This document shows positions 1 through 9,095 of a stretch of DNA of 64,000 nucleotides, piece after piece. The translations under genes and the position numbers were made by a program. Source of the stretch: Bacillota bacterium (GTDB lineage Bacteria; Bacillota; Clostridia; Christensenellales; DTU072); contig JAEXAB010000001.1 of assembly GCA_023394875.1 (NCBI GenBank), forward strand, positions 124,001-188,000, in the 5' to 3' direction. A model generated the notes under the pieces. It ran no database searches. It worked only from the letters and a program-made list of their open reading frames with translations, and was not told the origin of the DNA. Positions within the stretch are counted from its first letter, which is position 1; each line of letters starts with the position of its first letter.

Positions 1-953
1 TCAACCACGGTAAGCAAAATTTCTAAATAGCGTTTCTCTTCTTCCTTGGTCATAGCGGGCGCTTTCTGCGGTGCTGCGGCAACCACTTCCTCAACAACAG
101 GCACAGGCTCTTCTGCGGCTACTTCTTCGATAATTTCTTCTTCTACCACCTCTTCGGAAGGTATAATTTCCACTTCTTCAACTTGGGGGGCAGTAACAAC
201 TTCCACTACTTCCAGTTCATCCAGTCTGCCCGAAACAAGCTCGTCTACCTGCTTCTTGATTTCCTCTAAGTTTTCGCTGACAAACTCTTCTTCTTCGGCA
301 GCGTAAATAACTATTTTTTCATCCAAAATATCTTGAAAACTTGCATAAGTAAGCTCAAGACGCTTTAATTGCTTGTCATAACGAAGGCAAATAAGCAGAT
401 AGCAAATGAGCCAAACAAGACAAGGGACCAAAGCGGTTGCCAGTATGGAGGCTACCAAAGCAAAATTAGAAGTAAAATCAACAATGCCCACTCTGATAAA
501 ATCGGCATAGCAAATATCGACCGCAATCAAAGAAATCAGACACAAAACAGCAAGGCTCAATAAATTTAGAACAACCTTACCAACTGTATTTTTGGCTTTG
601 TAAGTTCTCAAATTCAAAACGTCGTTTGCCGGCATATAATCGGAAGGATATCCATAACGCTGGTCCATAAAACTACTCCAACCTTTAGTTACGGGTTCGG
701 GCAGTTTTGCAAGTTCGTTATAAACAATTTCCACGTTTTCTTCGCTTATTATACCTGCGGCGCCTATTGTCTTGGTGCTACTTAAAAGGCGCTTCCTCAA
801 AGAATTTATTTTGCTTCCTGCAGCTGCTAATAAGGCGATAAGGAAAACCACTAAAATTAAAATCCCCCCCACAATGGCCAATTTCAGCTCATAGTTGGGA
901 AGTAATGTAATCTTGTCCAGAAGGCCTTTCACAGCGTCAATAATTTTGTCCAT
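1..953 (-). CDS. Membrane protein of unknown function, 3' end outside window
   Basis: An open frame of 317 codons runs from an ATG at 951-953 (AGGAG six bases upstream) to the left edge without a stop, so the C-terminus is missing. I see three hydrophobic segments: residues about 24-46, then a pair at roughly 130-150 and 165-190, separated by a short loop. A cytoplasmic-looking tail follows with a charged helical part and a long Glu/Val/Pro/Ala-rich low-complexity stretch, ending in a Lys/Glu-rich segment at the edge. I do not recognise the family. The Glu/Val-rich tail is what produces Ser/Thr-rich readings on the other strand, which are not genes. A promoter lies just upstream at 983-1010. 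Confidence 0.7.
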   Translation of the reverse strand, partial: MDKIIDAVKGLLDKITLLPNYELKLAIVGGILILVVFLIALLAAAGSKINSLRKRLLSSTKTIGAAGIISEENVEIVYNELAKLPEPVTKGWSSFMDQRYGYPSDYMPANDVLNLRTYKAKNTVGKVVLNLLSLAVLCLISLIAVDICYADFIRVGIVDFTSNFALVASILATALVPCLVWLICYLLICLRYDKQLKRLELTYASFQDILDEKIVIYAAEEEEFVSENLEEIKKQVDELVSGRLDELEVVEVVTAPQVEEVEIIPSEEVVEEEIIEEVAAEEPVPVVEEVVAAAPQKAPAMTKEEEKRYLEILLTVV

Positions 954-982
954 ATTTGACTCCTAATCGTTTACTCTCTGTT

Positions 983-1010
983 ATTATATCATAAAGTTAA
1001 ACTTTTGCAA
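983..1010 (-). promoter_or_regulatory. Sigma-A promoter of the edge membrane-protein gene
   Basis: TTGCAA (1005-1010), 16 bp, TATAAT (983-988), with a TG one base before the -10 hexamer (extended -10). It lies about 30 bases upstream of the ATG at 953. Confidence 0.6.
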
Positions 1011-1032
1011 GAGTTATTTTATAAAAAATATA

Positions 1033-4000
1033 TTAAATAATAACAGCTTTGCCCCTTAAAACGCTGTAAACGTACTTTTCTTTGACTCTATAACCGCCGA
1101 TTTTTTCTAACGCCAAGCCGTATAATTCCAGCTGTCGGCTATATTTTTCTTTAAGTTTTTCTTCGCTTGCATTGCTGACTTTGAAGTCAATCAGAATTGC
1201 CTCTTTTGTTTCTTCATTTGCGATAAACAAGTCGATAACGCCTTGAACCAACGTTTTGTCAACACTGTCTTTATTCAGGTTGAAATACATAATAAACGGC
1301 TGTTCGCTGTAAAATTCCAAATGTTTGTTGTTTGCAATAACTTCCCACTTTAGTAACCCAAATATAAAGTTTGGGTTTACTTTATTGGCGTTTTCGGGTA
1401 CTATTTCTTTTTCTTCGACTAGCTTGTTTATTAAGTTTATAATATCCTCCACCGATTCTTCACGATAGCTTAAATGCTGCAAAACTGTGTGATAAGCAAT
1501 ACCGATATCGGTATCGGTTTCTCCCTTGTCTTGGGTATAAGAATATACTTCTCCCTCATAGTTTTCCTCTTTGGTAAGGGCGCTTACCGACATTTTCGCA
1601 TGGATTTTTAAGCTGTTTTCAAAGGGGTATTTATCTTCCAGTTTTTCTAGGCTAATATCCTTTTTTACTATATCTTTTACAATTTTTCCCATAGGCTTGT
1701 TTTGCTGTTGGTAATTGAAATAAGTAATCAGAGAAGGATCCCTGTTTTTGGCATACTCCAGCCAATCCATAATACTGCTTGCTTCTTCGGGGAAAAACAC
1801 AGTTTTACCCTCTTTACCCGAAAGAAACAGGTGGTTTTTTGCCCTAGTTAAGGCTACGTAGAGTACCCTTAACATTTCCTCGCGCTCTTGCTCTTTCTTT
1901 TTCATTTTGTGTGCAATGACGGCAAAATTATCTCTTATGGAATAACTTTCGGGGTAAATACTCTTAACCGCCACCCCAAATTCTCTGTCGGTAAAAATTA
2001 TATTATCATCACGGTTACTAAGCATGGATTCGTTAAGGCACGGCAAGAACACCACCGGATATTCCAGTCCTTTACTCTTAAAAATAGTCGTTATGGTAAT
2101 AGCGTTACTGATTTTGGGAGAAATATTTCCGCTATAGCTCTGGTCATAAAACTCCAGAAAATCTTCTAGACTGTTATTAATTTCACTTTTTTTGATAAAA
2201 TCCATAAAAGCATTGATTTCGCCGATTATATTTTTTTCTCTACTAAGCAAAACGGCGTCGTAACCGCTTTGCAGAATTTCTTCAAGCAATTTACTGACCG
2301 TATAATAAGAACTTTTATATCGAAGTTCGGCATGGAATGTTAGGAATTTATTTATCTTTTCTACCGTGTTTGGGTTTCCCTTATAATTATTTATGGATTC
2401 CCAAAGTGTGACATTATCGGCATTTTTTCTTATGTCCAACAACTCTTTGGCGGTAAATCGATAAATTTGCCCAAAAAGCACGTTAGCTAGGGGTATGTCT
2501 TTTTTTGGGTTGTGAATTATACGCAAGAAATCCACCAGATATTCTCTTTCCTGCAAGTCTTTTTTCTCATTATTTAGGACGTTGAACGGAATATTGTATT
2601 TTTCCAATATTTCCGCCATTTTGTAGCCTTGTTTCCACTTTCTTACTAAGATTGCGATATCCTGATACTCTATAAGTTTGGTTTGCTTGGTTTTTGCATT
2701 ATATATCTTTTTATTATTGACTATTTCCGTTATTTTGCTTGCCGCGTACTCAAAATCAGGTTCGCTTTCTTCCTTAATTTCCCCTGTTTTTACGGTATAA
2801 ACGCCTTTGCATTCTTTTTCCTTTTTATCATCGTCCGATAACACGGTAATGGATACGGTAGGCATATCCTCTACCTTTTCATACTCTGCCCCCGCGCGGA
2901 ACTTAGAAGTATTTTTGTAGTCTACTCCCCCGAAGTTTGGCGTCATTAATTCTCCGCAGACCTTATCGACAAACTCCAAAATTTCTTTATGCGAACGATA
3001 ATTTACGTTTAAGGGTATATTGCTGCCTGTTTTATTGCTTTCGTAAATGTCCTTTCTCGAAATGAAAATATCGGGTTCGGCGTTACGGAAGCGGTAAATT
3101 GCCTGCTTGACGTCACCCACCACAAAGACATTGTCGTCCTTGGATATAGCTTGAAGCAAAAATTCCTGACGGTAGTTTGTGTCCTGGTATTCGTCCACAA
3201 AGATATAGTCAAATGAGTTTTTCACCTCTTCAGCCGTCTTTTTATCGGAAAGAATCTTCACCGCGTACTTACTTAGGTCGTTAAAGTCCAAAGAGTTATT
3301 GAGCTCTTTTTGTCTGGTGTACTCTACTTCGGTTTCAGTCAACAGTTCTAATAATTTATTACTCTCAACATACCCGCCCGACGGCATATTCTTGTAGGCT
3401 GAGGCTATAATATCGATGCTCTTAAACAAATTTCTCAAGGACTCAATCAAATCGGTGTACTCTTTTGTGAAATCAAGTTTACTACCCTTTCTTCCCAATT
3501 TCCCGGGCACTTCTATAAAGCCATAAAGTTTGCATAACTGCGTAAAATCGGCTGCATTTATTAAAGTTTCGGCGGAGTTTATAAAGTTTTTGCACTCATT
3601 TGCAAAGTCAACCAAACCGCTAATTTCCAACAATCCCGCGTATTTTTCCATTTCCACCTTGGCAATCTTAATACGTTTTCGATAATATTCAAGAGCATAT
3701 TGAGTAACGGGAGAAAAGTCTCCGTTTTTTGCCGATTTCCGTGCATTATTGATATACTCTTCTTCGTCAATCTGCGCAGTCATAAAGGTTCTGACGGTTA
3801 TTATATTTTGAGCAAATTTTTCCAAACTCCTTTTGGTATTCAAGGCTTCGGCAAGCTTAAAAAACTCCTCGTCGTTTCTTTCCATATGTCTTTGAAAAAC
3901 CTTCATTATGGACTGATTAAGCATCAGATTCCCTTCGTTAGGCTCAAGAATTTTGCTCGACGGGTCTTTGCCTATAACAGCAAAATATTTTCTTAATAAG

Positions 4001-4323
4001 GTTTTCCAAAAGCTGTCCATTGTGCAGATATTGGAAAAAGGTAAATAATCCAGTTGTTTTTTTAGTTTTGTCCCTTGGGCGCTGTTTTTTTGGAGTTCGT
4101 TATAAATGTTTTCTACCAACCTTGACTTCATTTCGGCGGCGGCGTCATTAGTAAAGGTCATAATAAGAATGCGCCTGATATCAGCGTCATTAATAAGAAG
4201 CGTCATGACTTTTTCTATCATCATGGTGGTCTTACCGCTGCCAGCCGACGCGTTAACCAAAATATTGCCCTTTGTATTAAGTATCGCGCGCTGTTCGGCG
4301 GTTAATTTATTATAATCTAACAT
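1033..4323 (-). CDS. addA: ATP-dependent helicase/nuclease subunit A (AddA)
   Basis: AddA is the helicase-nuclease subunit of AddAB, which resects double-strand breaks for RecA-dependent repair. At 1096 residues it is slightly shorter than Bacillus AddA. It shows a UvrD-type Walker A (GSGKTT, residues 28-33), Walker B (FVDEYQDT, about 375-382), the later SF1 motif region (FKSKGLEYPVVFLP, then VALTRAK) and a C-terminal RecB-family nuclease domain with the metal/catalytic signature GVIDLF...LIDFKVS near residues 1025-1050. The start overlaps the end of addB by 7 bp, so the two are translationally coupled in the order addB-addA, as in other Bacillota. Confidence 0.96.
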   Translation of the reverse strand: MLDYNKLTAEQRAILNTKGNILVNASAGSGKTTMMIEKVMTLLINDADIRRILIMTFTNDAAAEMKSRLVENIYNELQKNSAQGTKLKKQLDYLPFSNICTMDSFWKTLLRKYFAVIGKDPSSKILEPNEGNLMLNQSIMKVFQRHMERNDEEFFKLAEALNTKRSLEKFAQNIITVRTFMTAQIDEEEYINNARKSAKNGDFSPVTQYALEYYRKRIKIAKVEMEKYAGLLEISGLVDFANECKNFINSAETLINAADFTQLCKLYGFIEVPGKLGRKGSKLDFTKEYTDLIESLRNLFKSIDIIASAYKNMPSGGYVESNKLLELLTETEVEYTRQKELNNSLDFNDLSKYAVKILSDKKTAEEVKNSFDYIFVDEYQDTNYRQEFLLQAISKDDNVFVVGDVKQAIYRFRNAEPDIFISRKDIYESNKTGSNIPLNVNYRSHKEILEFVDKVCGELMTPNFGGVDYKNTSKFRAGAEYEKVEDMPTVSITVLSDDDKKEKECKGVYTVKTGEIKEESEPDFEYAASKITEIVNNKKIYNAKTKQTKLIEYQDIAILVRKWKQGYKMAEILEKYNIPFNVLNNEKKDLQEREYLVDFLRIIHNPKKDIPLANVLFGQIYRFTAKELLDIRKNADNVTLWESINNYKGNPNTVEKINKFLTFHAELRYKSSYYTVSKLLEEILQSGYDAVLLSREKNIIGEINAFMDFIKKSEINNSLEDFLEFYDQSYSGNISPKISNAITITTIFKSKGLEYPVVFLPCLNESMLSNRDDNIIFTDREFGVAVKSIYPESYSIRDNFAVIAHKMKKKEQEREEMLRVLYVALTRAKNHLFLSGKEGKTVFFPEEASSIMDWLEYAKNRDPSLITYFNYQQQNKPMGKIVKDIVKKDISLEKLEDKYPFENSLKIHAKMSVSALTKEENYEGEVYSYTQDKGETDTDIGIAYHTVLQHLSYREESVEDIINLINKLVEEKEIVPENANKVNPNFIFGLLKWEVIANNKHLEFYSEQPFIMYFNLNKDSVDKTLVQGVIDLFIANEETKEAILIDFKVSNASEEKLKEKYSRQLELYGLALEKIGGYRVKEKYVYSVLRGKAVII

Positions 4324-7300
4324 TTATCCTCCGTAACGCAAAAGTCCGATATGTCCTTTGAAGAAAACTCCCTATTATTAACCTCTCCGCAAAGATTGCC
4401 ATAAATACAGTTTTCACATTCTCCGTCTAGTGGACATTTGTCGATGTTGCCTTGGCTCATCTCCGCAAGATTAGCCTCTATCAACTTAAAAACATAATCC
4501 TTAACCGAAAAAAAGTCTTCTTTTTTCAATACTCCCCTCACTTTTTTTATAGCGGTTTCACCATTTTTCGTCACTAAGTTAAATGGTAGAATTTTGCTTT
4601 CGTACTTTTCTTCCCCATAATTTTCTCCCTCTCCGTCTATTGCATAATAGATATCGATATCGTCCGCCATATGCCCGATATAATTATAAAACTTGCCTTC
4701 TTTTACATATCCCGCTTTAATGGGTAGATAAAACACACCGGCGGGGGAATATCCCTTCTCCAAAAAGTGGCTCAGATAAACGTAGAGCTGAATTTTACTT
4801 CCATAATAAGTCTCTTTGAAAGTCTTGTCGGCTTTGCCTGTTTTATAATCGATAATTAGAACGTTATTATTATAAATATCCACCCTGTCGATTTTTCCGC
4901 GCAAGCTGAAAATTTTATCCTCCAACGGAAGTAAAATTTCGTTACCTTCCTCATATCCGAAAGCATATTCAAAGTAAGCAGCCTCAAATTTACTCTTCCT
5001 GTAGTTTTCGGTAAGCACAGTAAGTAGCCGCCTGCATTCTTTACATATATTGTTAAAAGCATAGCGGTTTATTACGCTGTTAGTTAACCCTTCGTAATTA
5101 CCGCTCTTCATTTCCGCTTCTATCGCTTTTTCAATTAGCGGCCGATAATTATCTATGGTTTTTAGGATTTTATAGTTACTTTTGAAATATTTTTCCAGTA
5201 CGTTATGAATAAAAATTCCCACAACGTTGGCTTTAATTTCTCCGTTTTCCTCTTCTTTAAGTTTAAGTCCGCAGCTAAGAAAATGTCGGAAAGGACACTT
5301 GAAATAACTTTCCAACTGACTAACGGAGGTAAGATAACGCCCCTTTATGTCGGTTCTGAAGAAACTTTCAAAAGGAATCTCATCGTCAACTTCCTTTGCG
5401 TTATCCGACAATCTACCTTTGTTCTTTAAGTAGTCTTCTACAGAATCAACAAAGAAATCGGATATGTTCTTACGTACAAACTCATAATAAGCGTTGTTTT
5501 CGTTTATTAAATTATATAAGGTCTTTTCTTCAGCGGAAAAATTATGATAAGTAGTCAAGTGTTTGCATGGCGTTTTCAAAAGATATTCCAATTCCCGCAA
5601 ACCTTCCCCTTTGCTTAGTTCTTCTCCTAAGATACCAAACTGACTGCAACCGATGTATATTTTTTCGGCTTTAGTCATTAAATCAATAACGGTAAACTGC
5701 TCAAAACTGTTATATTCTAAAGGTGTTGGAAAGACTTTAAGCCCATTTTTTTTCATAAGTTCGCTGTCAAGAGCGCTGAAAATGAGGTTGTCGCTCTTTT
5801 GTAAAGGAAAATACCCGCTGTTAGCCCCCACCACAAAGATAGCCTTATTCTCCGAAAAACGGCTTTGGGAAGTATTGCCCACGAACACGGTGTCTGTGTA
5901 GCGCGGCAAAAGAGAAATGCTCATATCGGCGGTAATTGCCTTTAGCAAATAATAAAAATCCTGTGTGGAGGTTGTTTCGGCGCCGATAAGCTCCTTCATT
6001 TCCTCCAACAAAGCGACCAAAGAATCCGTTTTACTCCCCGCTACAAGTCTGTCGTCGGTACTCTTTGCGTGTTCATTTAGGGTACTGGCTATATCCTCTC
6101 TTTTTAGTAAATTAATAATAAAGTCGCAGTTGTCGGCAATAGTTTTATAATCACTAGGCACTTTTGATAATTGACTTAGTAAATTTTGCCTTAGCTTTTC
6201 CAAATTTCCGTCTATAGCGTTAAACGGCTTGGAAAAATCATTATAATCTATATTATTCTTTGTTATGTAGCTTTCAAAAGCGTAGCTGTCTTCGCCCTCA
6301 ACGTTGGCAAAAGGATGATGTAACAGTTTAGTTATATCGGACTTGGCGTAACCCGATACCATCGCGGCGTATAAATTTATTACATATTTATAAAATATGC
6401 TATTCTTTACAAAATGCTTTTCTTCGGCAAAATAGGGAATGTCGCATCTGGCAAAAATCTCCGATATAATGTCGGTATAATCTTCATTATTACATACCAA
6501 CGCTATATCTTTATACCGCAAACCGTTCTTTGTTAGGAACTTTATTTCTCTTGCCACAGCCTTGATTTCTTCATACGGGTTTTCTTCCATAAAAAGCGTT
6601 ACGCAGTCGTTCTTTTCATTTATCGGCTGTTGGGAAAAGCCGAACAATTCTCTATGGATTTTGTCATATGGCGATTTCAATAGAGAAAACGCCTCTTTAA
6701 CAGCAACATCTATACCATTAGTTTTGCAATAATCTATCAGTTCTTCGGCTTGCGACACCGGGAAACAATGCTTATTAGCACCTTGACTGTCAGTTGTAAC
6801 GCTGATATTTACCGATTGGCAAACTTTCGCCATTTCTTTTATTAATTGTAGTTGTTGGTTACTGTATAAATTAAATCCCAAAAAATAAACGTGACTGGAA
6901 GTAATTTCCGTACAGTCTTTTAGATTATTAATAAGATAATCAACTCTGGTAATTGTATCGGCGTAATTTATCTTTAATGAGGTTAAATATTCTCTATAAA
7001 TTACCGCAACGTCCTTTAGCTTCTCTTTGGTATCGCCATCAAGAAGAGGCAAGGCATTTTCTATATCCTCAACGGTAATTCCGCTGTTTCGCAAAGAGGA
7101 TATCGCAGCGAACATCTCTTGACAGAACATATAGCTGTTAACAGAGGTATAATAACTTAACTTTTCGCTGTTTTCTTTGAGAACTTTATTGAGCAGCAAA
7201 ACTGTGCCCTCTTTGGAAAGGCATTTGTTTATTTTTTTACCGAAAGTTTTGGTTGCTAATCTGGTTATGGAAAAGACACCGATATTAAAACTGCCTTCAC

Positions 7301-7457
7301 ACTCCAAAAACTGGCATATTTCCTTTTCCACACCCAAAGTGAAGCGGTCGGGAACGATAAAAATATGTTTAGATTTTTTTTCGTTGTTGACGCGCAAGCG
7401 GCGGTACAGGCTTAGGTAGCCTTCCAAGGTGGTATTGGTATTAGTAACGTGAAGCAT
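4317..7457 (-). CDS. addB: ATP-dependent nuclease subunit B (AddB)
   Basis: This is the partner of AddA: an inactivated helicase fold with a C-terminal RecB-like nuclease domain. The nuclease motif IDRVD...LIIDYKTGKADK is intact. The iron-sulfur staple is complete: one Cys in YFKCPFRHF before the nuclease core, and Cx2Cx5C near the C-terminus (Cys 1014, 1017, 1023). The N-terminal Walker A found in Bacillus AddB (GxSGSGKT) is replaced by a sequence around TNTNTTLEGYL without the Gly-Lys-Thr core, so ATP binding by this subunit is unlikely. The ATG has no Shine-Dalgarno; a -10 box ends only six bases before it, which suggests a leaderless message. Length (1046) is normal for the shorter AddB/RexB forms. 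Confidence 0.94.
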   Translation of the reverse strand: MLHVTNTNTTLEGYLSLYRRLRVNNEKKSKHIFIVPDRFTLGVEKEICQFLECEGSFNIGVFSITRLATKTFGKKINKCLSKEGTVLLLNKVLKENSEKLSYYTSVNSYMFCQEMFAAISSLRNSGITVEDIENALPLLDGDTKEKLKDVAVIYREYLTSLKINYADTITRVDYLINNLKDCTEITSSHVYFLGFNLYSNQQLQLIKEMAKVCQSVNISVTTDSQGANKHCFPVSQAEELIDYCKTNGIDVAVKEAFSLLKSPYDKIHRELFGFSQQPINEKNDCVTLFMEENPYEEIKAVAREIKFLTKNGLRYKDIALVCNNEDYTDIISEIFARCDIPYFAEEKHFVKNSIFYKYVINLYAAMVSGYAKSDITKLLHHPFANVEGEDSYAFESYITKNNIDYNDFSKPFNAIDGNLEKLRQNLLSQLSKVPSDYKTIADNCDFIINLLKREDIASTLNEHAKSTDDRLVAGSKTDSLVALLEEMKELIGAETTSTQDFYYLLKAITADMSISLLPRYTDTVFVGNTSQSRFSENKAIFVVGANSGYFPLQKSDNLIFSALDSELMKKNGLKVFPTPLEYNSFEQFTVIDLMTKAEKIYIGCSQFGILGEELSKGEGLRELEYLLKTPCKHLTTYHNFSAEEKTLYNLINENNAYYEFVRKNISDFFVDSVEDYLKNKGRLSDNAKEVDDEIPFESFFRTDIKGRYLTSVSQLESYFKCPFRHFLSCGLKLKEEENGEIKANVVGIFIHNVLEKYFKSNYKILKTIDNYRPLIEKAIEAEMKSGNYEGLTNSVINRYAFNNICKECRRLLTVLTENYRKSKFEAAYFEYAFGYEEGNEILLPLEDKIFSLRGKIDRVDIYNNNVLIIDYKTGKADKTFKETYYGSKIQLYVYLSHFLEKGYSPAGVFYLPIKAGYVKEGKFYNYIGHMADDIDIYYAIDGEGENYGEEKYESKILPFNLVTKNGETAIKKVRGVLKKEDFFSVKDYVFKLIEANLAEMSQGNIDKCPLDGECENCIYGNLCGEVNNREFSSKDISDFCVTEDKC

Positions 7458-7463
7458 ACATAT

Positions 7464-7492
7464 AATATAGCAAAAAAGTCTTGGTTATACAA
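7464..7492 (-). promoter_or_regulatory. Putative promoter of addBA giving a leaderless mRNA
   Basis: TTGTAT (7487-7492), 17 bp, TATATT (7464-7469). The -10 box ends six bases before the addB ATG, so transcription should begin at or next to the start codon. The -35 lies inside the terminator of the upstream gene. Confidence 0.45.
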
Positions 7493-7500
7493 GACTTTTT
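7473..7500. terminator. Bidirectional intrinsic terminator
   Basis: Perfect 11-bp inverted repeat AAAAAGTCTTG / CAAGACTTTTT with a 6-base loop and T-runs on both strands. It ends the Cys/Gly-rich gene transcribed leftward from 7770. Confidence 0.8.
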
Positions 7501-7536
7501 CGGGACATCGGTGGTTAATTGACCTTATTATGTAGT

Positions 7537-7770
7537 TTAGCCGTTAGAACCACAGCATTTGTTTCCACAGCAGCAGCTGAGTAACAACAGTATCCAAATT
7601 AAGGAGCAGCAATCACAACCGCATCCGCATCCGCTGTTTCCGCCGCAACCTCCGCCGCCGCAGCAGCAGCTTAGCAATAGCAACCAGAAAATGCAGTTAC
7701 AGTCAAAGCCGCATCCGCAGTTGTTATTGCAGCAGTTGCCTCCGCCCATAAATCCGTTAAAACAATTCAT
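7537..7770 (-). CDS. Cys/Gly-rich small protein with two internal repeats (chorion-class high-cysteine-like)
   Basis: A 77-residue protein that is roughly one quarter Cys and one quarter Gly/Asn. It contains two similar units, each a short Cys/Asp run, a very hydrophobic IWxLLLLS stretch and then SCCCG. Proteins of this composition in Clostridia are often labelled chorion class high-cysteine protein by compositional similarity; the real function is unknown and a surface or spore-coat role is only a guess. It is favoured over the Pro/Gln-rich reading of the opposite strand because a strong GGAGG (7781-7785) sits 10 bases before this ATG, a TATAAT lies just beyond (7794-7799), and a terminator follows the stop. 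Confidence 0.7.
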   Translation of the reverse strand: MNCFNGFMGGGNCCNNNCGCGFDCNCIFWLLLLSCCCGGGGCGGNSGCGCGCDCCSLIWILLLLSCCCGNKCCGSNG

Positions 7771-7912
7771 ACAGTATATACCTCCATTTTAGAATTATAA
7801 CCAGCCCTAGTATCGGGTTGTCTACAATACATCATTATGCGGACATAAAATAAAGTGTGTGTTTAGTGATGTTCCCCGTAATTTTTGATAAAAAATAAAT
7901 TTCGATTATCAA

Positions 7913-7941
7913 TTGACTTTTTTGTAAAATGAGCCTATATT
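7913..7941 (+). promoter_or_regulatory. Promoter of the DmpA-type peptidase gene, leaderless start
   Basis: TTGACT (7913-7918), 17 bp, TATATT (7936-7941). The ATG begins at 7948, seven bases after the -10, where transcription is expected to start. There is no Shine-Dalgarno before the ATG. Confidence 0.6.
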
Positions 7942-7947
7942 AAGTAT

Positions 7948-8895
7948 ATGAAAATAATTATTCCAAAGGGCATAAAAGCCGGTCACTATAATGACAATTT
8001 TACAGGTTTAACGGTATTTATCAGCGAAAAAGGCTGCATCGGCGGTGTGGACGTAAAAGGCAACGCCCCCGCTACCAGAGAAACAGACCTTCTCCGACCC
8101 GAAAAAGCGGTGGAAAAGATAAACGCTATTTTCCTAAGCGGAGGTTCGGCTTACGGCTTAGAATCGGCTTGCGGGATTATGAACTTCTTACGAGAAAAAC
8201 AAATCGGCTTTAAGCTGGGCAAAAAAGTTGTGCCCATAGTATGCGGAGCCTGTCTTTATGATCTTAATACTGCAGAATATCATTATCCCGATACAAAAAT
8301 GGGCTACAATGCCTGTGTAAACGCCTTTGACGGTGTTTTCTCATTGGGACAAAGCGGCGCAGGCAAAGGGGCAACCGTCGGTAAAATCAGAGGAATAAGC
8401 AACGCAACCAAAAGCGGAATCGGCGGCGCAACGATAAAAATTGCCGGAGTAACCGTTACGGCAATAGTTGCGGTAAATGCACTTGGCGACGTAATAGAAC
8501 CATTTTCCGATAAAATACTTGCGGGAGCCAAAGCAAAAGACGGTAGCTTTATCAATACCGAAAAATGTATTGCCGAAAACAAACTTCTAAAACTTGCCGC
8601 TGGTACCAACACAACAATAGGCTGCATTCTTACCAATGCGAAATTGTCAAAGCTTGAAGCAAACAAACTTTCCTCCGCTGCTCACGACGGCTACGCAAGG
8701 GTAATCCGCCCCGTCCATACCGATTACGACGGCGACGCTATTTTTACACTTGCTACAGGCAAAGTCCCTGTTATTAATTTTACTTTACTACAAACGGCAG
8801 CGGTACGCGCTATAGAAGAAGCAATAATAAACGCTGTAAGTAACGTTGATAACTTAGAAATAATTTTTGATAAAACCGAAGAGGACAAAGAATAG
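7948..8895 (+). CDS. P1 family (DmpA/NylC-like) N-terminal-nucleophile peptidase
   Basis: A member of the DmpA / P1 peptidase family: aminopeptidases and amidohydrolases that activate themselves by cleaving before a Ser or Thr, which becomes the N-terminal nucleophile of the small subunit. The family landmarks are present: ATRETDLLRP, FLSGGSAYGLESACG, the glycine-rich SGAGKGATVGK, and GTNTTIGCILTNA. The predicted autocleavage is Asn221-Thr222, giving a Thr nucleophile as in NylC rather than the Ser of DmpA. There is no signal peptide, so it should be cytoplasmic. Length 315 is normal. The substrate (D- or beta-amino peptides, amides) cannot be read from sequence. It is monocistronic, with its own promoter and a shared terminator beyond an AT-rich repeat tract. 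Confidence 0.85.
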   Translation: MKIIIPKGIKAGHYNDNFTGLTVFISEKGCIGGVDVKGNAPATRETDLLRPEKAVEKINAIFLSGGSAYGLESACGIMNFLREKQIGFKLGKKVVPIVCGACLYDLNTAEYHYPDTKMGYNACVNAFDGVFSLGQSGAGKGATVGKIRGISNATKSGIGGATIKIAGVTVTAIVAVNALGDVIEPFSDKILAGAKAKDGSFINTEKCIAENKLLKLAAGTNTTIGCILTNAKLSKLEANKLSSAAHDGYARVIRPVHTDYDGDAIFTLATGKVPVINFTLLQTAAVRAIEEAIINAVSNVDNLEIIFDKTEEDKE

Positions 8896-8911
8896 AACAA
8901 ACAAATTGACC

Positions 8912-9048
8912 TAATAAAAAAATAACTAATAAAAAAATTACAATCTACTCAATAAAAAAATTACTCAATATTACTCAATATAAAAATTACTCAATAAAAA
9001 AAACAAAAAAAATTTTACTCAGTAAAAAAATAACTCAATAAAAAAATA
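8912..9048. repeat. AT-rich degenerate tandem repeat tract
   Basis: About seven imperfect copies of a 14-17 base unit resembling ACTCAATAAAAAAAT, with variable A-runs, fill the space between the peptidase stop and the bidirectional terminator. Unit length and order vary, as expected from replication slippage. No open frame or hairpin is evident inside. Confidence 0.75.
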
Positions 9049-9070
9049 ACGCCAACCTTTCGATTGGCGT
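9049..9070. terminator. Bidirectional terminator between peptidase gene and tuf
   Basis: ACGCCAA / TTGGCGT, 7-bp stem with an 8-base loop, followed by CTTTTT on the plus strand and TTATTTTTTT on the minus strand. It ends tuf transcription leftward and peptidase transcription rightward. Confidence 0.85.
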
Positions 9071-9095
9071 CTTTTTATTATTAATGGGATTTTTA

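Noticed and set aside
46..306. Ser/Thr-rich 86-codon frame on the plus strand
   Set aside because: It is the complement of the Glu/Val-rich tail of the edge membrane protein, has no ribosome site, and the minus-strand frame is longer with membrane segments and a promoter.
7559..7792. Pro/Gln-rich 77-codon frame on the plus strand
   Set aside because: Complement of the Cys/Gly-rich gene; no ribosome site, whereas the minus-strand frame has GGAGG and TATAAT upstream.
8912..9048. CRISPR array or small RNA in the AT repeat tract
   Set aside because: Units are 14-17 bp, degenerate and have no unique spacers; no cas genes are in the window.
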